Part shown: positions 25,329 to 33,761 of the stretch, one piece after another
Layout: each line of letters begins with the position of its first letter
Numbering within the stretch: the first letter of the stretch is position 1
DNA from: Halorubrum rutilum
GTDB lineage: Archaea > Halobacteriota > Halobacteria > Halobacteriales > Haloferacaceae
DNA length: 64,000 nt
Assembly (NCBI RefSeq): GCF_024494565.1
Contig: NZ_JANHDN010000003.1
Coordinates: 62,001 to 126,000 of the forward strand
Direction: 5' to 3'
Program-made: the position numbers and the translations under genes
Notes under the pieces: generated by a model
Told to the model about the DNA's origin: nothing
The model's database searches: none
What the model saw: only the letters and a program-made list of their open reading frames with translations

Positions 25329-26501
25329 TCACGGCCGCCGCGCGATCAGCGCCGCCGCGACCGCGGCGACCAGCGCGGCGACGACGCCGAATCCGGGCGC
25401 CTCGTCACCGGTGGTCGCGTCGCCGCCGTCCTCGGTCGCCCCGTCGTCCGTGCCGTCGTCGGCCGTGCCGCCGTCGCTGCCGTCGGTCTCGCCGTCGCTT
25501 CCGTCCTCTCCGTCGCTCCCGTCAGTCGCACCGTCCTCCGTCTGGAGCTCCTCGACCGCGGTCGAGAGCGTCGTCGTCGACTCGATCACGCTGCGCGGCG
25601 CCGGCTGGTTGAGGTAGTTCACCTCCATCACGACGTAGTTGCCCTCCGCGCCGGCGGTGGTGCTGGCGTACGGCTCCTCCTCCAAGATCGCCGCGTCGGG
25701 GGTAGTGACGAGGATCAGCTCGGGGTCGGTCCGGAGGATGACCTCGTCGGAGAGCTGCGGATAGCCGTCGCCCTCCGCGGCCGCGACGTTGTCCACGCCG
25801 CCGGCCTCCATGATCGAATTGATGAACGTGTTGTTCGCGGCCACGAATCCGCCGCCGAGCGGGTACAGCGCGTCCGGGCGGTCGAGGCCGGCGGTCCGGT
25901 TCTCCGCGGCCGCGACGGCCGCGTTCATCTCCGCGTTCACGTCGGCGGCGGCCTCGCAGTTGCCGACGAGGCGGCCGACGGTCCCGGTCTTCTCCGCGAT
26001 GGCCTCGATGGAGGTCGCCTCGGGGAAGTGGTACACCGTGAGCCCCTGGTCGCGGAGCGCCTCGACCTGTCCCGCCGACGCGTTCGGGGCGAGCACGAGG
26101 TCGGGCTCGGTGGCCACGACGCGCTCGACGCTCACGCCGAGCCCCTCGGCGGAGACGTTCTCCCGCTCGCTCGCCCCGTCGAGGTAGGCGGCGTACTGGG
26201 TGACGCCGACGACGCGGTCCCGCTCGCCGAGCTCCCAGAGCGTCTGGGCGGCCGACGGGTTCGTCGTCGTGATCCGCTCCGGCGCCGCGTCGAGCGTCAC
26301 CGTCGTCCCCGTCGCGTCCGTGACCTCCAGCGGGAACCCGCACGTCTCGCCCGCCTGGTGAACGACCGGCCCGTCGGTCGTGGTCTCGGTCGTCGGCGAC
26401 GGCGCCGTCGCCGGCTGTGCGCCCGCGGCCGGGCCCGCGACGCCGCCGACGAGGGCGGTCGTCACGAGCAGGGCCGCCGCGATGACGTGTCCGGTTCGCA
26501 T
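25329..26501 (-). CDS. btuF: Cobalamin-type ABC transporter substrate-binding protein, PGF-CTERM anchored
   Basis: A 390-residue extracellular binding protein. It has a Sec signal ([20 protein letters not shown]), a TroA/BtuF-like binding domain ([52 protein letters not shown]), a Thr/Asp/Ser/Gly-rich stalk of about 50 residues, and a C-terminal anchor [14 protein letters not shown] with terminal RRP, the archaeosortase PGF-CTERM signal. It is divergent from btuCD, so vitamin B12 is the likely ligand; iron-siderophore is the alternative for this family. ATG 26501 is preferred to a GTG three codons upstream. Confidence 0.88.
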   Translation of the reverse strand: MRTGHVIAAALLVTTALVGGVAGPAAGAQPATAPSPTTETTTDGPVVHQAGETCGFPLEVTDATGTTVTLDAAPERITTTNPSAAQTLWELGERDRVVGVTQYAAYLDGASERENVSAEGLGVSVERVVATEPDLVLAPNASAGQVEALRDQGLTVYHFPEATSIEAIAEKTGTVGRLVGNCEAAADVNAEMNAAVAAAENRTAGLDRPDALYPLGGGFVAANNTFINSIMEAGGVDNVAAAEGDGYPQLSDEVILRTDPELILVTTPDAAILEEEPYASTTAGAEGNYVVMEVNYLNQPAPRSVIESTTTLSTAVEELQTEDGATDGSDGEDGSDGETDGSDGGTADDGTDDGATEDGGDATTGDEAPGFGVVAALVAAVAAALIARRP

Positions 26502-26526
26502 TGGGTCCACGACGCGCCCCGTCCAA

Positions 26527-26536
26527 TAAGTACTTA
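26527..26536. promoter_or_regulatory. Palindrome in the btuF / btuC divergent promoter
   Basis: TAAGTACTTA is a perfect 10-bp palindrome in the 62-bp gap between the two start codons. TATA-like strings overlap it on both strands (minus TACTTATTGG, plus AATAAG), so one regulator bound here could control both directions. A related string, ATAAGTATTC, occurs at 29176 before the second transporter operon. Confidence 0.5.
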
Positions 26537-26563
26537 CCTACTACAACTCCTCTTGCAGAACGA

Positions 26564-27706
26564 ATGAACGCGTGGACGCGGGCGTCCGTCTGGTCGGCGG
26601 GGTTAGCGGTCGCGCTCGTCGCCGCGATCGTGGCGAGCGCCGCGATCGGTCCCGTCCGGATACCGCCCGCGGCGGTCGCGAAGGCGGTGTTGAACGCGGT
26701 GTCGGTGCCGACCGGGATCGAGACGAGCCCGGCCGGGGCGGGAGCGCTGATGCTGCCGGAGATCGGTCTCGCGTACGCCTCGCCGTTCGCGTATCCGGTC
26801 GACGGCGTCCACGCGCAGATCGTCGTCGGCGTCCGGCTCCCCCGGATCCTGATGGCCGCGCTGGTCGGCGCCGCGCTCGCGTCGGCCGGCACGGTGATGC
26901 AGGGGTTCTTCCGGAACCCGATGGCGGACCCCTCGATCATCGGCGTCTCCTCCGGCGCGGCGGTCGGCGCCGTCGCCTTCATCGTCTTCCCCGCGGCGCT
27001 GTCGGCGACCGTGACGCTCCCCCTGGTCGGCGCGGTCGACCTGGGGCTCTCGCACGGCGCGGGCGTCAGCCTCTCCGCGTTCGCCGGCGCGCTCGCGGCC
27101 GCCTTCGGCGTCTACGCGATCGCCACGCGACACGGCCGGACGCCGGTGGCGACCCTGCTGCTCGCGGGCGTCGCGGTCCAGACGTTCCTCGGCGCGGTCA
27201 TCTCGTACCTCCAGCTGCAGGCCGGCGAGTCGCTCCGACGGGTCGTCGCGTGGCTGATGGGACACCTCTCGGGCGCCTCGTGGAGCGAGGTCGCGGCGAC
27301 CGCGGTCGTGGTGCCGCCGCTGTTCCTCCTCCTGCTCGCGTACGCGCGAGACCTCAACGTCCTCCTGCTCGGCGAGGAGGAGGCGCGCGGGCTCGGGATC
27401 GCGGTCGAGCGCACCAAGCGGATCCTCCTCGCCGCCTCCGCGCTGATCACGGCCGCGGGCGTCGCCTTCGCGGGCGTCATCGGCTTCGTCGGGCTGATCG
27501 TCCCGCACATCCTCCGGCTGGTCGTGGGGCCCGACCACCGGGTCCTGTTACCGACCGCGACGCTCGCGGGCGGGTCGTTCCTCGTCGCCGCCGACACGGT
27601 CGCCCGCGCCGGGAGCACGGAGCTGCCGGTCGGCATCGTCACCGCCGCGGTCGGCGCGCCCTTCTTCGTCTACCTGCTGATGAACCGGGAGGTGCACGAG
27701 CTGTGA
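26564..27706 (+). CDS. btuC: Cobalamin-type ABC transporter permease (FecCD family)
   Basis: A 380-residue integral membrane protein with about ten helices. Family signatures are [20 protein letters not shown] near residue 90, [20 protein letters not shown], and the coupling region [15 protein letters not shown] followed by [13 protein letters not shown]. It pairs with the ATPase that overlaps its 3' end. The start ATG is 62 bp from btuF on the other strand. Confidence 0.92.
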   Translation: MNAWTRASVWSAGLAVALVAAIVASAAIGPVRIPPAAVAKAVLNAVSVPTGIETSPAGAGALMLPEIGLAYASPFAYPVDGVHAQIVVGVRLPRILMAALVGAALASAGTVMQGFFRNPMADPSIIGVSSGAAVGAVAFIVFPAALSATVTLPLVGAVDLGLSHGAGVSLSAFAGALAAAFGVYAIATRHGRTPVATLLLAGVAVQTFLGAVISYLQLQAGESLRRVVAWLMGHLSGASWSEVAATAVVVPPLFLLLLAYARDLNVLLLGEEEARGLGIAVERTKRILLAASALITAAGVAFAGVIGFVGLIVPHILRLVVGPDHRVLLPTATLAGGSFLVAADTVARAGSTELPVGIVTAAVGAPFFVYLLMNREVHEL

Positions 27707-29010
27707 GCGCGGGACCGACCGCGGAGGGCGACGGGAGCGGTGGTGAGGGGATCGGCGGCGACGAGCCCCTCGTCGAGGTCGCCGGTCTGACGGTCTCGTT
27801 CGGCGACGTGCCGGTCGTCGCCGGCGTCGACCTCCGGGTCGAGCGCGGCGAGCTGGTCGGGCTCGTCGGGCCGAACGGCGCGGGGAAGACGACCGTGCTC
27901 CGGGCGATCAAGGGGACCCTGGCGCCCGACTCGGGGAGGGTTCGGATCGACGGGGACCGCGCCGGCGACCTCTCCCCGCGCGAGGCCGGCCGCCGCGTCG
28001 CCAGCGTTCCGCAAGAGACGAGCCTCGCGTTCGACTTCCGGGTGCGCCACGTGGTCGAGATGGGGCGGACGCCGCACCTCGGCCGGTTCGACGGCCACGG
28101 CGCCGACGACGACCGGGCGGTCGCGAAGGCGATGGACGCCGCGGGCGTCGCGCGCTTCGCCGACCGCTCGATCACCGAGGTCTCGGGCGGGGAGCGCCAG
28201 CGCGTCCTGCTCGCGCGGGCGCTGGCGCAGGGGACGCCGGCGCTCCTGTTGGACGAGCCGACCGCGAGCCTCGACGCGAACCACGCGGTGCGCACCCTCG
28301 AACTCGTCCGCGACCTCGTCGACGACGGGCGGGGCGCGCTGGCGGCGATCCACGACCTGGACATGGCGGCCCGGTACTGCGACCGGATCGTCGTCCTCGC
28401 GAACGGCGGGGTCCACGCGGCCGGCCCGCCCGACGAGGTGCTGACCGCGGACGCGCTCCGGGCCGCGTTCGACGCCGAGGCGTTCGTCGGGCGGAACCCC
28501 GCGACAGGGACGCCCGCGGTCACCGCCTTCGACGCGGTCGAGGGGACGGGCGAGGGCGACGCGGACGCCGACGACGCCGACCGGCGACGCCTCCACGTCG
28601 TCGGTCGGGGGCGGGCGGCCTCGAGGGTCGTCGCCCGCCTCGCGGCCGCGGGCCACGAGCTCTCGGTCGGGGTGGTCCCCGAGGGCGACGCGGCCGCCGA
28701 GACCGCCCGCGACGCCGACGCCGCGCTCGTCACCGCGCCCGCGTTCGAGCCCGTCGACGCGGAGGCCCGCGAGGCGGCAGTGGCGCTCGCGCGCGAGGCC
28801 GACGCGACGGTCGCCGTCGGCGGCGGCGCGAACGACGGCGTCGCGACCGGCGGCGTTCCCCCGACCGAGAGCGACCGGGCCGACCCGAACGCGGCGGTCC
28901 TCGCGGCGGCCGACCGGCTCGTCGAGGTCGACGCCGACGGCGACGCGGGCGCCCTGCTCGACGCGGTCCGCGACCCCGACGGCGACGCGGGACGCTCGCG
29001 TGACGCGTGA
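27703..29010 (+). CDS. btuD: Cobalamin-type ABC transporter ATP-binding protein with extra C-terminal domain
   Basis: A 435-residue ATPase, longer than the usual ~260. Walker A is GPNGAGKTT, the signature [15 protein letters not shown], Walker [13 protein letters not shown]. The GTG start overlaps the btuC stop by 4 bp. From about residue 300 an added domain begins ([20 protein letters not shown]) with a Rossmann-like pattern and Ala-rich helices, and ends in acidic repeats. The extension is seen in some haloarchaeal BtuD proteins and could be a regulatory or ligand-sensing unit; that is inference. Confidence 0.9.
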   Translation: MSAGPTAEGDGSGGEGIGGDEPLVEVAGLTVSFGDVPVVAGVDLRVERGELVGLVGPNGAGKTTVLRAIKGTLAPDSGRVRIDGDRAGDLSPREAGRRVASVPQETSLAFDFRVRHVVEMGRTPHLGRFDGHGADDDRAVAKAMDAAGVARFADRSITEVSGGERQRVLLARALAQGTPALLLDEPTASLDANHAVRTLELVRDLVDDGRGALAAIHDLDMAARYCDRIVVLANGGVHAAGPPDEVLTADALRAAFDAEAFVGRNPATGTPAVTAFDAVEGTGEGDADADDADRRRLHVVGRGRAASRVVARLAAAGHELSVGVVPEGDAAAETARDADAALVTAPAFEPVDAEAREAAVALAREADATVAVGGGANDGVATGGVPPTESDRADPNAAVLAAADRLVEVDADGDAGALLDAVRDPDGDAGRSRDA

Positions 29011-29144
29011 CGGCAATCGGTTCCGGTATCGGACACGGCCGGTTTCGGAGGGCTCACGGGCCGCGAGGCGAGCGCCTCGCGCGAACCGTCGTCTGCGTCT
29101 CCGAGGCGGCGGATCGATCCCTGTGGTCGTCTCGCACGCTCCGT

Positions 29145-29232
29145 AATTAATTATCATCAAGCATCATAGCTGCAGATAAGTATTCTCCATAGGCATACGT
29201 CCTTATCAGTGGGTCCGGTACGAGGTGGTACG
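29145..29232 (+). promoter_or_regulatory. A/T-rich promoter region of the second ABC transporter operon
   Basis: The gap 29011-29232 starts GC-rich and turns A/T-rich near 29145 (TAATTAATTATCATCAAGCA). ATAAGTATTC at 29176 resembles half of the btu palindrome. CCTTATCAG at ~29202, about 27 nt before the ATG at 29233, is the likely TATA box. I see nothing coding in the gap. Confidence 0.45.
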
Positions 29233-30228
29233 ATGGAACGAAGACGGTTCCTGCGCGGCACCGGCGCGGCGATCGGCGGCTCGCTGCTCGCCGGCTGCGC
29301 CGGGAGCGACGGACGGACTGTGACGGTCGACTACGCCTACTACAACCCGGTCAGCCTCGTGTTGCGCGAGAAGGGGTGGCTGTCGGCGGCGTTCGCGGAG
29401 ACGGACGTCGACGTCGAGTGGGTGCTGAGCCTCGGCAGCAACCAGGCCAACGAGTACTCGCAGAGCGGACAGGCTGAGGTCGCCTCCACGGCCGGGATCG
29501 CGGCGCTGATGGCGCGGTCGAATGGCGTCCCGATCACGACGCCGTACGTCTACTCGGAGCCGGAGTGGACCGCGCTCGTCACGTTCGCGGAGACGGGCGT
29601 CGAGTCGGTCGCCGACCTGGAGGGGAAGCGCGTCGCCGCGACGCGCGGCACCGACCCGTACTTCTTCCTGTTGCAGGCGCTCGACGACGCCGGGCTGAGC
29701 GAGGAGGACGTCGAGGTCGTCCACCTCCAACACCCCGAGGGGCAGTCGGCGCTGGTGGGGGGCGACGTGGACGCGTGGGCCGGGCTCGACCCCCACATGG
29801 CCGAGCTGGAGCTGGAGCACGACGGCGCGGAGCTGTTCTTCCGCGAGCCCGCGTACAACACCTACGGCTTCCTCAACTTCCTCGACGGCTTCCTCGCGGA
29901 CCATCCCGAGGACGCCCGACGGGTGCTCGAAACCTACGAGCGCGGCCGCGAGTGGGCGATCGACAACCCGACCGAGACCGCGGGGATCCTCGCGAGCGAG
30001 TCGGAGATGTCGCAGGCGGTGGCCGAGCGCGTGTTCACGCGCCGCACCGACCTCTCCGAGCCGCTTCCCGGGGAGTCCCACGGCGAACTGCTCTCCGACC
30101 TCGCGCCGATCCTGGAGCGCGAGGGGCTCGTCACCGACGACGCCGACCCCGCGGGGAGCGTCGACGACCTGCTCGACCCGGAGTTCGCGGCCGAAGTCGT
30201 CGGCGACGCCGGGAACGGGGGCGAGTGA
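29233..30228 (+). CDS. ABC transporter substrate-binding lipoprotein (SsuA/NitT/TauA type)
   Basis: A 331-residue binding protein. The N-terminus MERRRFLRGTGAAIGGSLLA ends in GC, a Tat signal with lipobox Cys22. The fold is that of aliphatic sulfonate, nitrate, taurine and thiamine-precursor binders: YYNPVSLVLREKGWL, GSNQANEYSQSGQAEVASTAG, VADLEGKRVAATRGTDPYFFL. The operon has a matching permease and ATPase. The ligand cannot be chosen; sulfonates are the default, but the location beside btu leaves other small metabolites open. Confidence 0.85.
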   Translation: MERRRFLRGTGAAIGGSLLAGCAGSDGRTVTVDYAYYNPVSLVLREKGWLSAAFAETDVDVEWVLSLGSNQANEYSQSGQAEVASTAGIAALMARSNGVPITTPYVYSEPEWTALVTFAETGVESVADLEGKRVAATRGTDPYFFLLQALDDAGLSEEDVEVVHLQHPEGQSALVGGDVDAWAGLDPHMAELELEHDGAELFFREPAYNTYGFLNFLDGFLADHPEDARRVLETYERGREWAIDNPTETAGILASESEMSQAVAERVFTRRTDLSEPLPGESHGELLSDLAPILEREGLVTDDADPAGSVDDLLDPEFAAEVVGDAGNGGE

Positions 30229-30229
30229 G

Positions 30230-31036
30230 ATGGCGACGACGCGCGAGGCGGAGCGCACGGGGATCGAGACCGCCGCCGGCGTCCTCCCCGACGCCGACCG
30301 GTTCCGGTGGCTGCTCGGCTTCGTCGTGCCCGCGGCGATCGTCGTCGCCTGGCACCTGCTGGTCGCGACGGGCGTCTTCGCCGCCCACCAGCTCCCGACG
30401 CCGCTGCGGGTGGTCGAGACCCTCTACGGGCTCGGCGCCTCCGGCGAGCTCTGGGGACACGTCGCGATCACGGTCCGGCGCGTGTTCCTCGGCGCCCTCC
30501 TCGGGACGGGCGTCGGAATCGCCCTCGGCACGCTCACCGGGTTGTACGGCCTCGCCGACGACCTGCTCGACCCCCTGCTCCAGAGCCTGAAGAACATCCC
30601 CTCGCTGGCGTGGGTGCCCCTGTTCCTGCTGTGGTTCGGGATCGGCGAGGGCGCGAAGGTGCTGCTGATCGCCGTCGGCGCCTTTTTCCCCGTCTACCTC
30701 AACCTCTCGGCGGGGATCGGGAACGTGAGCGAGGACCTGCTGGAGGTCGCCGAGGTGTACGACCTCGGTCGGGTCGAGTCGCTCCGGCGGGTGGTGTTCC
30801 CCGCGGCGGTGCCGAGCCTGCTCGTCGGGATCCGCGGCGGCGTCGGGCTGGCGTGGATGTTCGTCGTGGCCGCGGAGCTGATCGCGGCCAGCGAGGGGAT
30901 CGGGTTCCTGCTGAGCGACGGCCGCGTGCTCGCGCGCCCTGACGTCATCGTCGGCTCGATCCTGCTGTTCGCGTTCTTCGGGAACCTCTCGGACCTGGCG
31001 GTCAAGGAGGTGAAAGACCGTGTCGTCGTTCGGTAA
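30230..31036 (+). CDS. ABC transporter permease (SsuC type)
   Basis: A 268-residue membrane protein of the BPD_transp_1 family with six helices. The EAA-like coupling loop reads LLEVAEVYDLGRVESLRRVVFPAAVPSLLVGIRGG. The ATG follows the previous stop by 1 bp, and the 3' end overlaps the ATPase start by 17 bp, so the three genes form one operon. Confidence 0.88.
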   Translation: MATTREAERTGIETAAGVLPDADRFRWLLGFVVPAAIVVAWHLLVATGVFAAHQLPTPLRVVETLYGLGASGELWGHVAITVRRVFLGALLGTGVGIALGTLTGLYGLADDLLDPLLQSLKNIPSLAWVPLFLLWFGIGEGAKVLLIAVGAFFPVYLNLSAGIGNVSEDLLEVAEVYDLGRVESLRRVVFPAAVPSLLVGIRGGVGLAWMFVVAAELIAASEGIGFLLSDGRVLARPDVIVGSILLFAFFGNLSDLAVKEVKDRVVVR

Positions 31037-31871
31037 GGGCGTGCTCGCGGACGAGGACGTCGACACGGACGGCGGTGACGCCGCGGCGACCGTGGACGCG
31101 GCCGAGACGGGACGAGGCCCCGACTCGACGGCGGACCCGACCCTCGCCGTCCGCGGCCTCACCGTGCGCTACGGCGAGACGGTCGCGCTCGACGGCGTCG
31201 ACCTCGCGGTCGGCGACGGGGAGTTCGTCGCGGTGGTCGGCCCGTCCGGCTGCGGGAAGTCGACGCTGCTGCGCGTGCTCTCCGGGCTGGAGGGGCGGTT
31301 CGAGGGCGACGCGACGGTCGACGGGACCGACGTGCGCGAGGGCGGCAGCGACGACGTCGGGATGGTGTTCCAGGAGCCGCGGCTGCTCGCGTGGGGCGAC
31401 GTGCGGGAGAACGTCGCGATCGGGCTCCCGGCCGACGTCGACCGCGACGACCCCGCCGCACGCGACCGCGTCGACGACCTGATCGAGACGGTCGGGCTCG
31501 ACGGCTTCGAGGAGAGCCGCCCGGACGAGCTCTCCGGCGGGATGGCCCAGCGCGTCTCGCTGGCGCGCGGGCTCGCCTACGACCCGGCGGTGCTGCTCCT
31601 CGACGAGCCGTTCTCCGCGCTCGACCGGCTGACGAAACACGAGCAGCAGGACCACCTGCTCGACGTGTGGGCGGACCGGGGGACGACGGTCGCGCTGGTG
31701 ACGCACGACGTCGAGGAGGCCGCGTACCTCGCGGACCGCGTCGTCGTCCTCGGCGGGCGGCCCGGGACGGTCGAGACGGTGGTCGACGTCGACGCCGACC
31801 GCCCCCGCGACCGGACCGACGAGGCGCTGCTGGCGGCGCGCCGCGAGATCACCGACGCGCTCGGGCTCTGA
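31020..31871 (+). CDS. ABC transporter ATP-binding protein (SsuB type)
   Basis: A 283-residue ATPase that begins at a GTG inside the permease gene. About 40 acidic residues precede the domain. Walker A is GPSGCGKST, signature ELSGGMAQRVSLARGL, Walker B VLLLDEPFSALD, and the switch His is in VTHDVEEA. It energises the preceding permease. Two or more ATP-binding subunits of this subfamily usually form a homodimer. Confidence 0.9.
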   Translation: MSSFGKGVLADEDVDTDGGDAAATVDAAETGRGPDSTADPTLAVRGLTVRYGETVALDGVDLAVGDGEFVAVVGPSGCGKSTLLRVLSGLEGRFEGDATVDGTDVREGGSDDVGMVFQEPRLLAWGDVRENVAIGLPADVDRDDPAARDRVDDLIETVGLDGFEESRPDELSGGMAQRVSLARGLAYDPAVLLLDEPFSALDRLTKHEQQDHLLDVWADRGTTVALVTHDVEEAAYLADRVVVLGGRPGTVETVVDVDADRPRDRTDEALLAARREITDALGL

Positions 31872-32116
31872 GCCGGGCGAAACGCGACGCCGTCCGTCCG
31901 GACCGAGGCTTCGCGACGGTGCGCCCGGACGCGGCCGAAACGAAACGAACGTCGATCGAGCGTATGACCCGGGTTCCGAAACCGCATCTCCGATCGTGTA
32001 CCGTCAGGGGATAAGGAGGGTACGGAACCGGTACGTCGCTTGCGTCGGGCGGTTTCTCGACGGCGCCGATCCGCGCGTCGCCGTCGGCGGAGCGCCGTTC
32101 TTGCGAGCGGCACAAG

Positions 32117-32125
32117 CGTTAAGTT
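32117..32125 (+). promoter_or_regulatory. TATA-like box of leuA
   Basis: GCGTTAAGT lies about 28 nt before the ATG at 32149, so that ATG is probably the ancestral leaderless start of leuA. The gap 31872-32116 shows no convincing gene; it holds mixed sequence with one GGATAAGGAGGG string. Confidence 0.5.
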
Positions 32126-32148
32126 CTCGACCGTCCTGTCGTCAGTCG

Positions 32149-33370
32149 ATGACAGACATCACGGAGGCTTCGTCGGACACCCCGGCGGATCGAGTTCTTC
32201 CAGGGCACGATAGCTTCTAACATCGAAATCGGTCCTGTACGGATCTTCGACACGACGTTACGAGACGGAGAACAGTCACCACGTACTTCGTTCAGCTACG
32301 ACGAGAAACGCCGCATAGCGGCGACGCTGGACGACATGAACACCCACGTCATCGAGGCGGGGTTCCCGGTCAACTCGGACGCGGAGTTCGAGGCCGTGAG
32401 CGACATCGCCGCCGCGACGGACACCACCGTCTGCGGGCTGGCGCGGGTCGTCGAGGGCGACATCGACGCCGCCATCGACTCCGGCGTCGAGATGGTCCAC
32501 GTGTTCGTCTCCACCAGCGACGTGCAGCTGGAGGACTCGATGCACGCGACCCGCGCGGAGGCGAAGGAGCGCGCGATCGACGCCGTCGAGCAGGTGAAAG
32601 ACGCCGGCGTCGAGTGCATGTTCTCGCCGATGGACGCCACCCGGACCGACCCCGACTACCTGACGGAGATCGTCGAGGCGGTCTCGGACGCCGGCACGGA
32701 CTGGATCAACATCCCGGACACGTGCGGCGTGGCGATGCCGACGAGCTTCGGGAAGACGGTGAAGGCCGTCGTCGAGGCGACCGACGCCCGCGTCGACGTG
32801 CACACCCACGACGACTTCGGGATGGCCGCGGCCAACGCCGTCACCGGCTTCGAGAACGGCGCGGAGCAGGCGCAGGTGTCGGTCAACGGGATCGGCGAGC
32901 GCGCCGGCAACGCCGCCTACGAGGAGGTCGTGATGGCCGTCGAGTCGGTGTACGGCGTCGACACCGGGATCGACACGACCCAGATCACCAAGCTGGCCCG
33001 GATCGTCGAGGAGGCCTCGGACATCCCCGTGCCCGCGAACAAGCCCGTCACCGGGCGGAACGCGTTCGCGCACGAGTCGGGCATCCACGCCGCCGGCGTC
33101 ATCGAGAACGCCGACACGTTCGAGACCGGCGTGATGACCCCGGAGATGGTGGGCGCCGAGCGCGAGTTCGTGCTCGGGAAACACACCGGGACCCACAGCG
33201 TGCGCAAGCACCTCGTGGAGGCCGGTTTCGACCCGACCGACGGCGAGGTCCGGCGCATCACCAAGCGCGTCAAGGAGTACGGCGCCGGCAAGCGGCAGGT
33301 GACCGCCGGGGACGTCGAGCGCTTCGCCGAGGAGGCGGGCGTCGACCGCGAGGAGGAGGTCCGGGTCTGA
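32149..33370 (+). CDS. leuA: 2-isopropylmalate synthase (or citramalate synthase), frame broken near the N-terminus
   Basis: Condenses 2-oxoisovalerate with acetyl-CoA, the first committed leucine step. From ATG 32149 the frame reads MTDITEASSDTPADRV and then hits TAA at 32218. The rest of the protein is in another frame from 32192: EFFQGTIASN, then RIFDTTLRDGEQSPRTSFSY with catalytic Arg and Asp, HTHDDFGMAAANA, VNGIGERAGNAAYEEV and a complete C-terminus of the short form without the LeuA dimer domain. No start codon opens the second frame before the catalytic motif; ATG 32336 would omit it. A lost 5-bp unit at 32190 would restore a normal protein of about 408 residues. Either a real mutation or a sequence error. 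Confidence 0.85.
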
Positions 33371-33518
33371 TGGCCGCCCCCCCGACCGGGGAGCCCGCCG
33401 AGCGACCGCCGGGCGCGTCGGCGGGGGCTCCCGCGAGTCCGCCCGCGGCGGCGCGGACCGGAGCCGCGGACCGGTTCGAGGTCGCGAGCCGACCGGCCGG
33501 GGCGGCGCCCCGACAGGG

Positions 33519-33526
33519 ATTTATAC
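33519..33526 (+). promoter_or_regulatory. TATA box of the ilvB leader
   Basis: ATTTATAC, 26-32 nt before the ATG of the leader ORF at 33551. It places transcription start near 33550, giving a long leader of about 210 nt before ilvB, unusual in haloarchaea. The upstream part of the gap, 33371-33518, is GC-rich with no clear feature. Confidence 0.6.
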
Positions 33527-33550
33527 CTCGGCTCCGTTGGTCAGGGCGAG

Positions 33551-33625
33551 ATGCGACGGCACGCCGCGACCCCGACGACAGCCGACGTCGCCGGAGCCGT
33601 CGCGCCGATCATCGTAGGGGTCTGA
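33551..33625 (+). CDS. Putative ilv leader peptide rich in Val/Ile codons at its end
   Basis: A 24-codon frame, MRRHAATPTTADVAGAVAPI then IVGV and TGA. Five of the last eight residues are branched-chain (Val, Ile, Ile, Val, Val). The ATG sits 28 nt after the TATA centre, the spacing of a leaderless start. The stop codon lies inside the loop of the following hairpin. Position and composition match the leader peptides that control bacterial ilv and leu operons by ribosome stalling. Expression and function are inferred, not shown. Confidence 0.55.
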   Translation: MRRHAATPTTADVAGAVAPIIVGV

Positions 33626-33633
33626 TCCCCTAC
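33614..33633 (+). promoter_or_regulatory. Leader hairpin overlapping the end of the leader peptide
   Basis: GTAGGGG (33614-33620) pairs perfectly with CCCCTAC (33627-33633) around TCTGAT, which contains the leader stop codon. A weak pyrimidine run (CACCCTTTCCTC) follows. A ribosome stalled on the Ile/Val codons at 33608-33616 would block the left arm. A second, GC-rich fold lies downstream (CGAACG near 33666 with CGTTCG near 33709), before ilvB. Confidence 0.55.
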
Positions 33634-33761
33634 AACACCCTTTCCTCACCGACTCGACGCACCGACGAACGCCCGCGGGCGAACCGCCGTCCGCCCGCGC
33701 GCCCGGCGTTCGGACCGAAATCCCACGCGCGAGAGACCCACCACCGAACACCACCACGACA

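Noticed and set aside
26500..26564. Cobalamin riboswitch ahead of btuC
   Set aside because: The gap is too short and lacks the B12-box sequence; control by a DNA-binding protein is more likely.
32336..33370. leuA starting at the internal ATG
   Set aside because: That protein would lack the FDTTLRDGEQ metal and catalytic segment, which is intact just upstream in the same frame.
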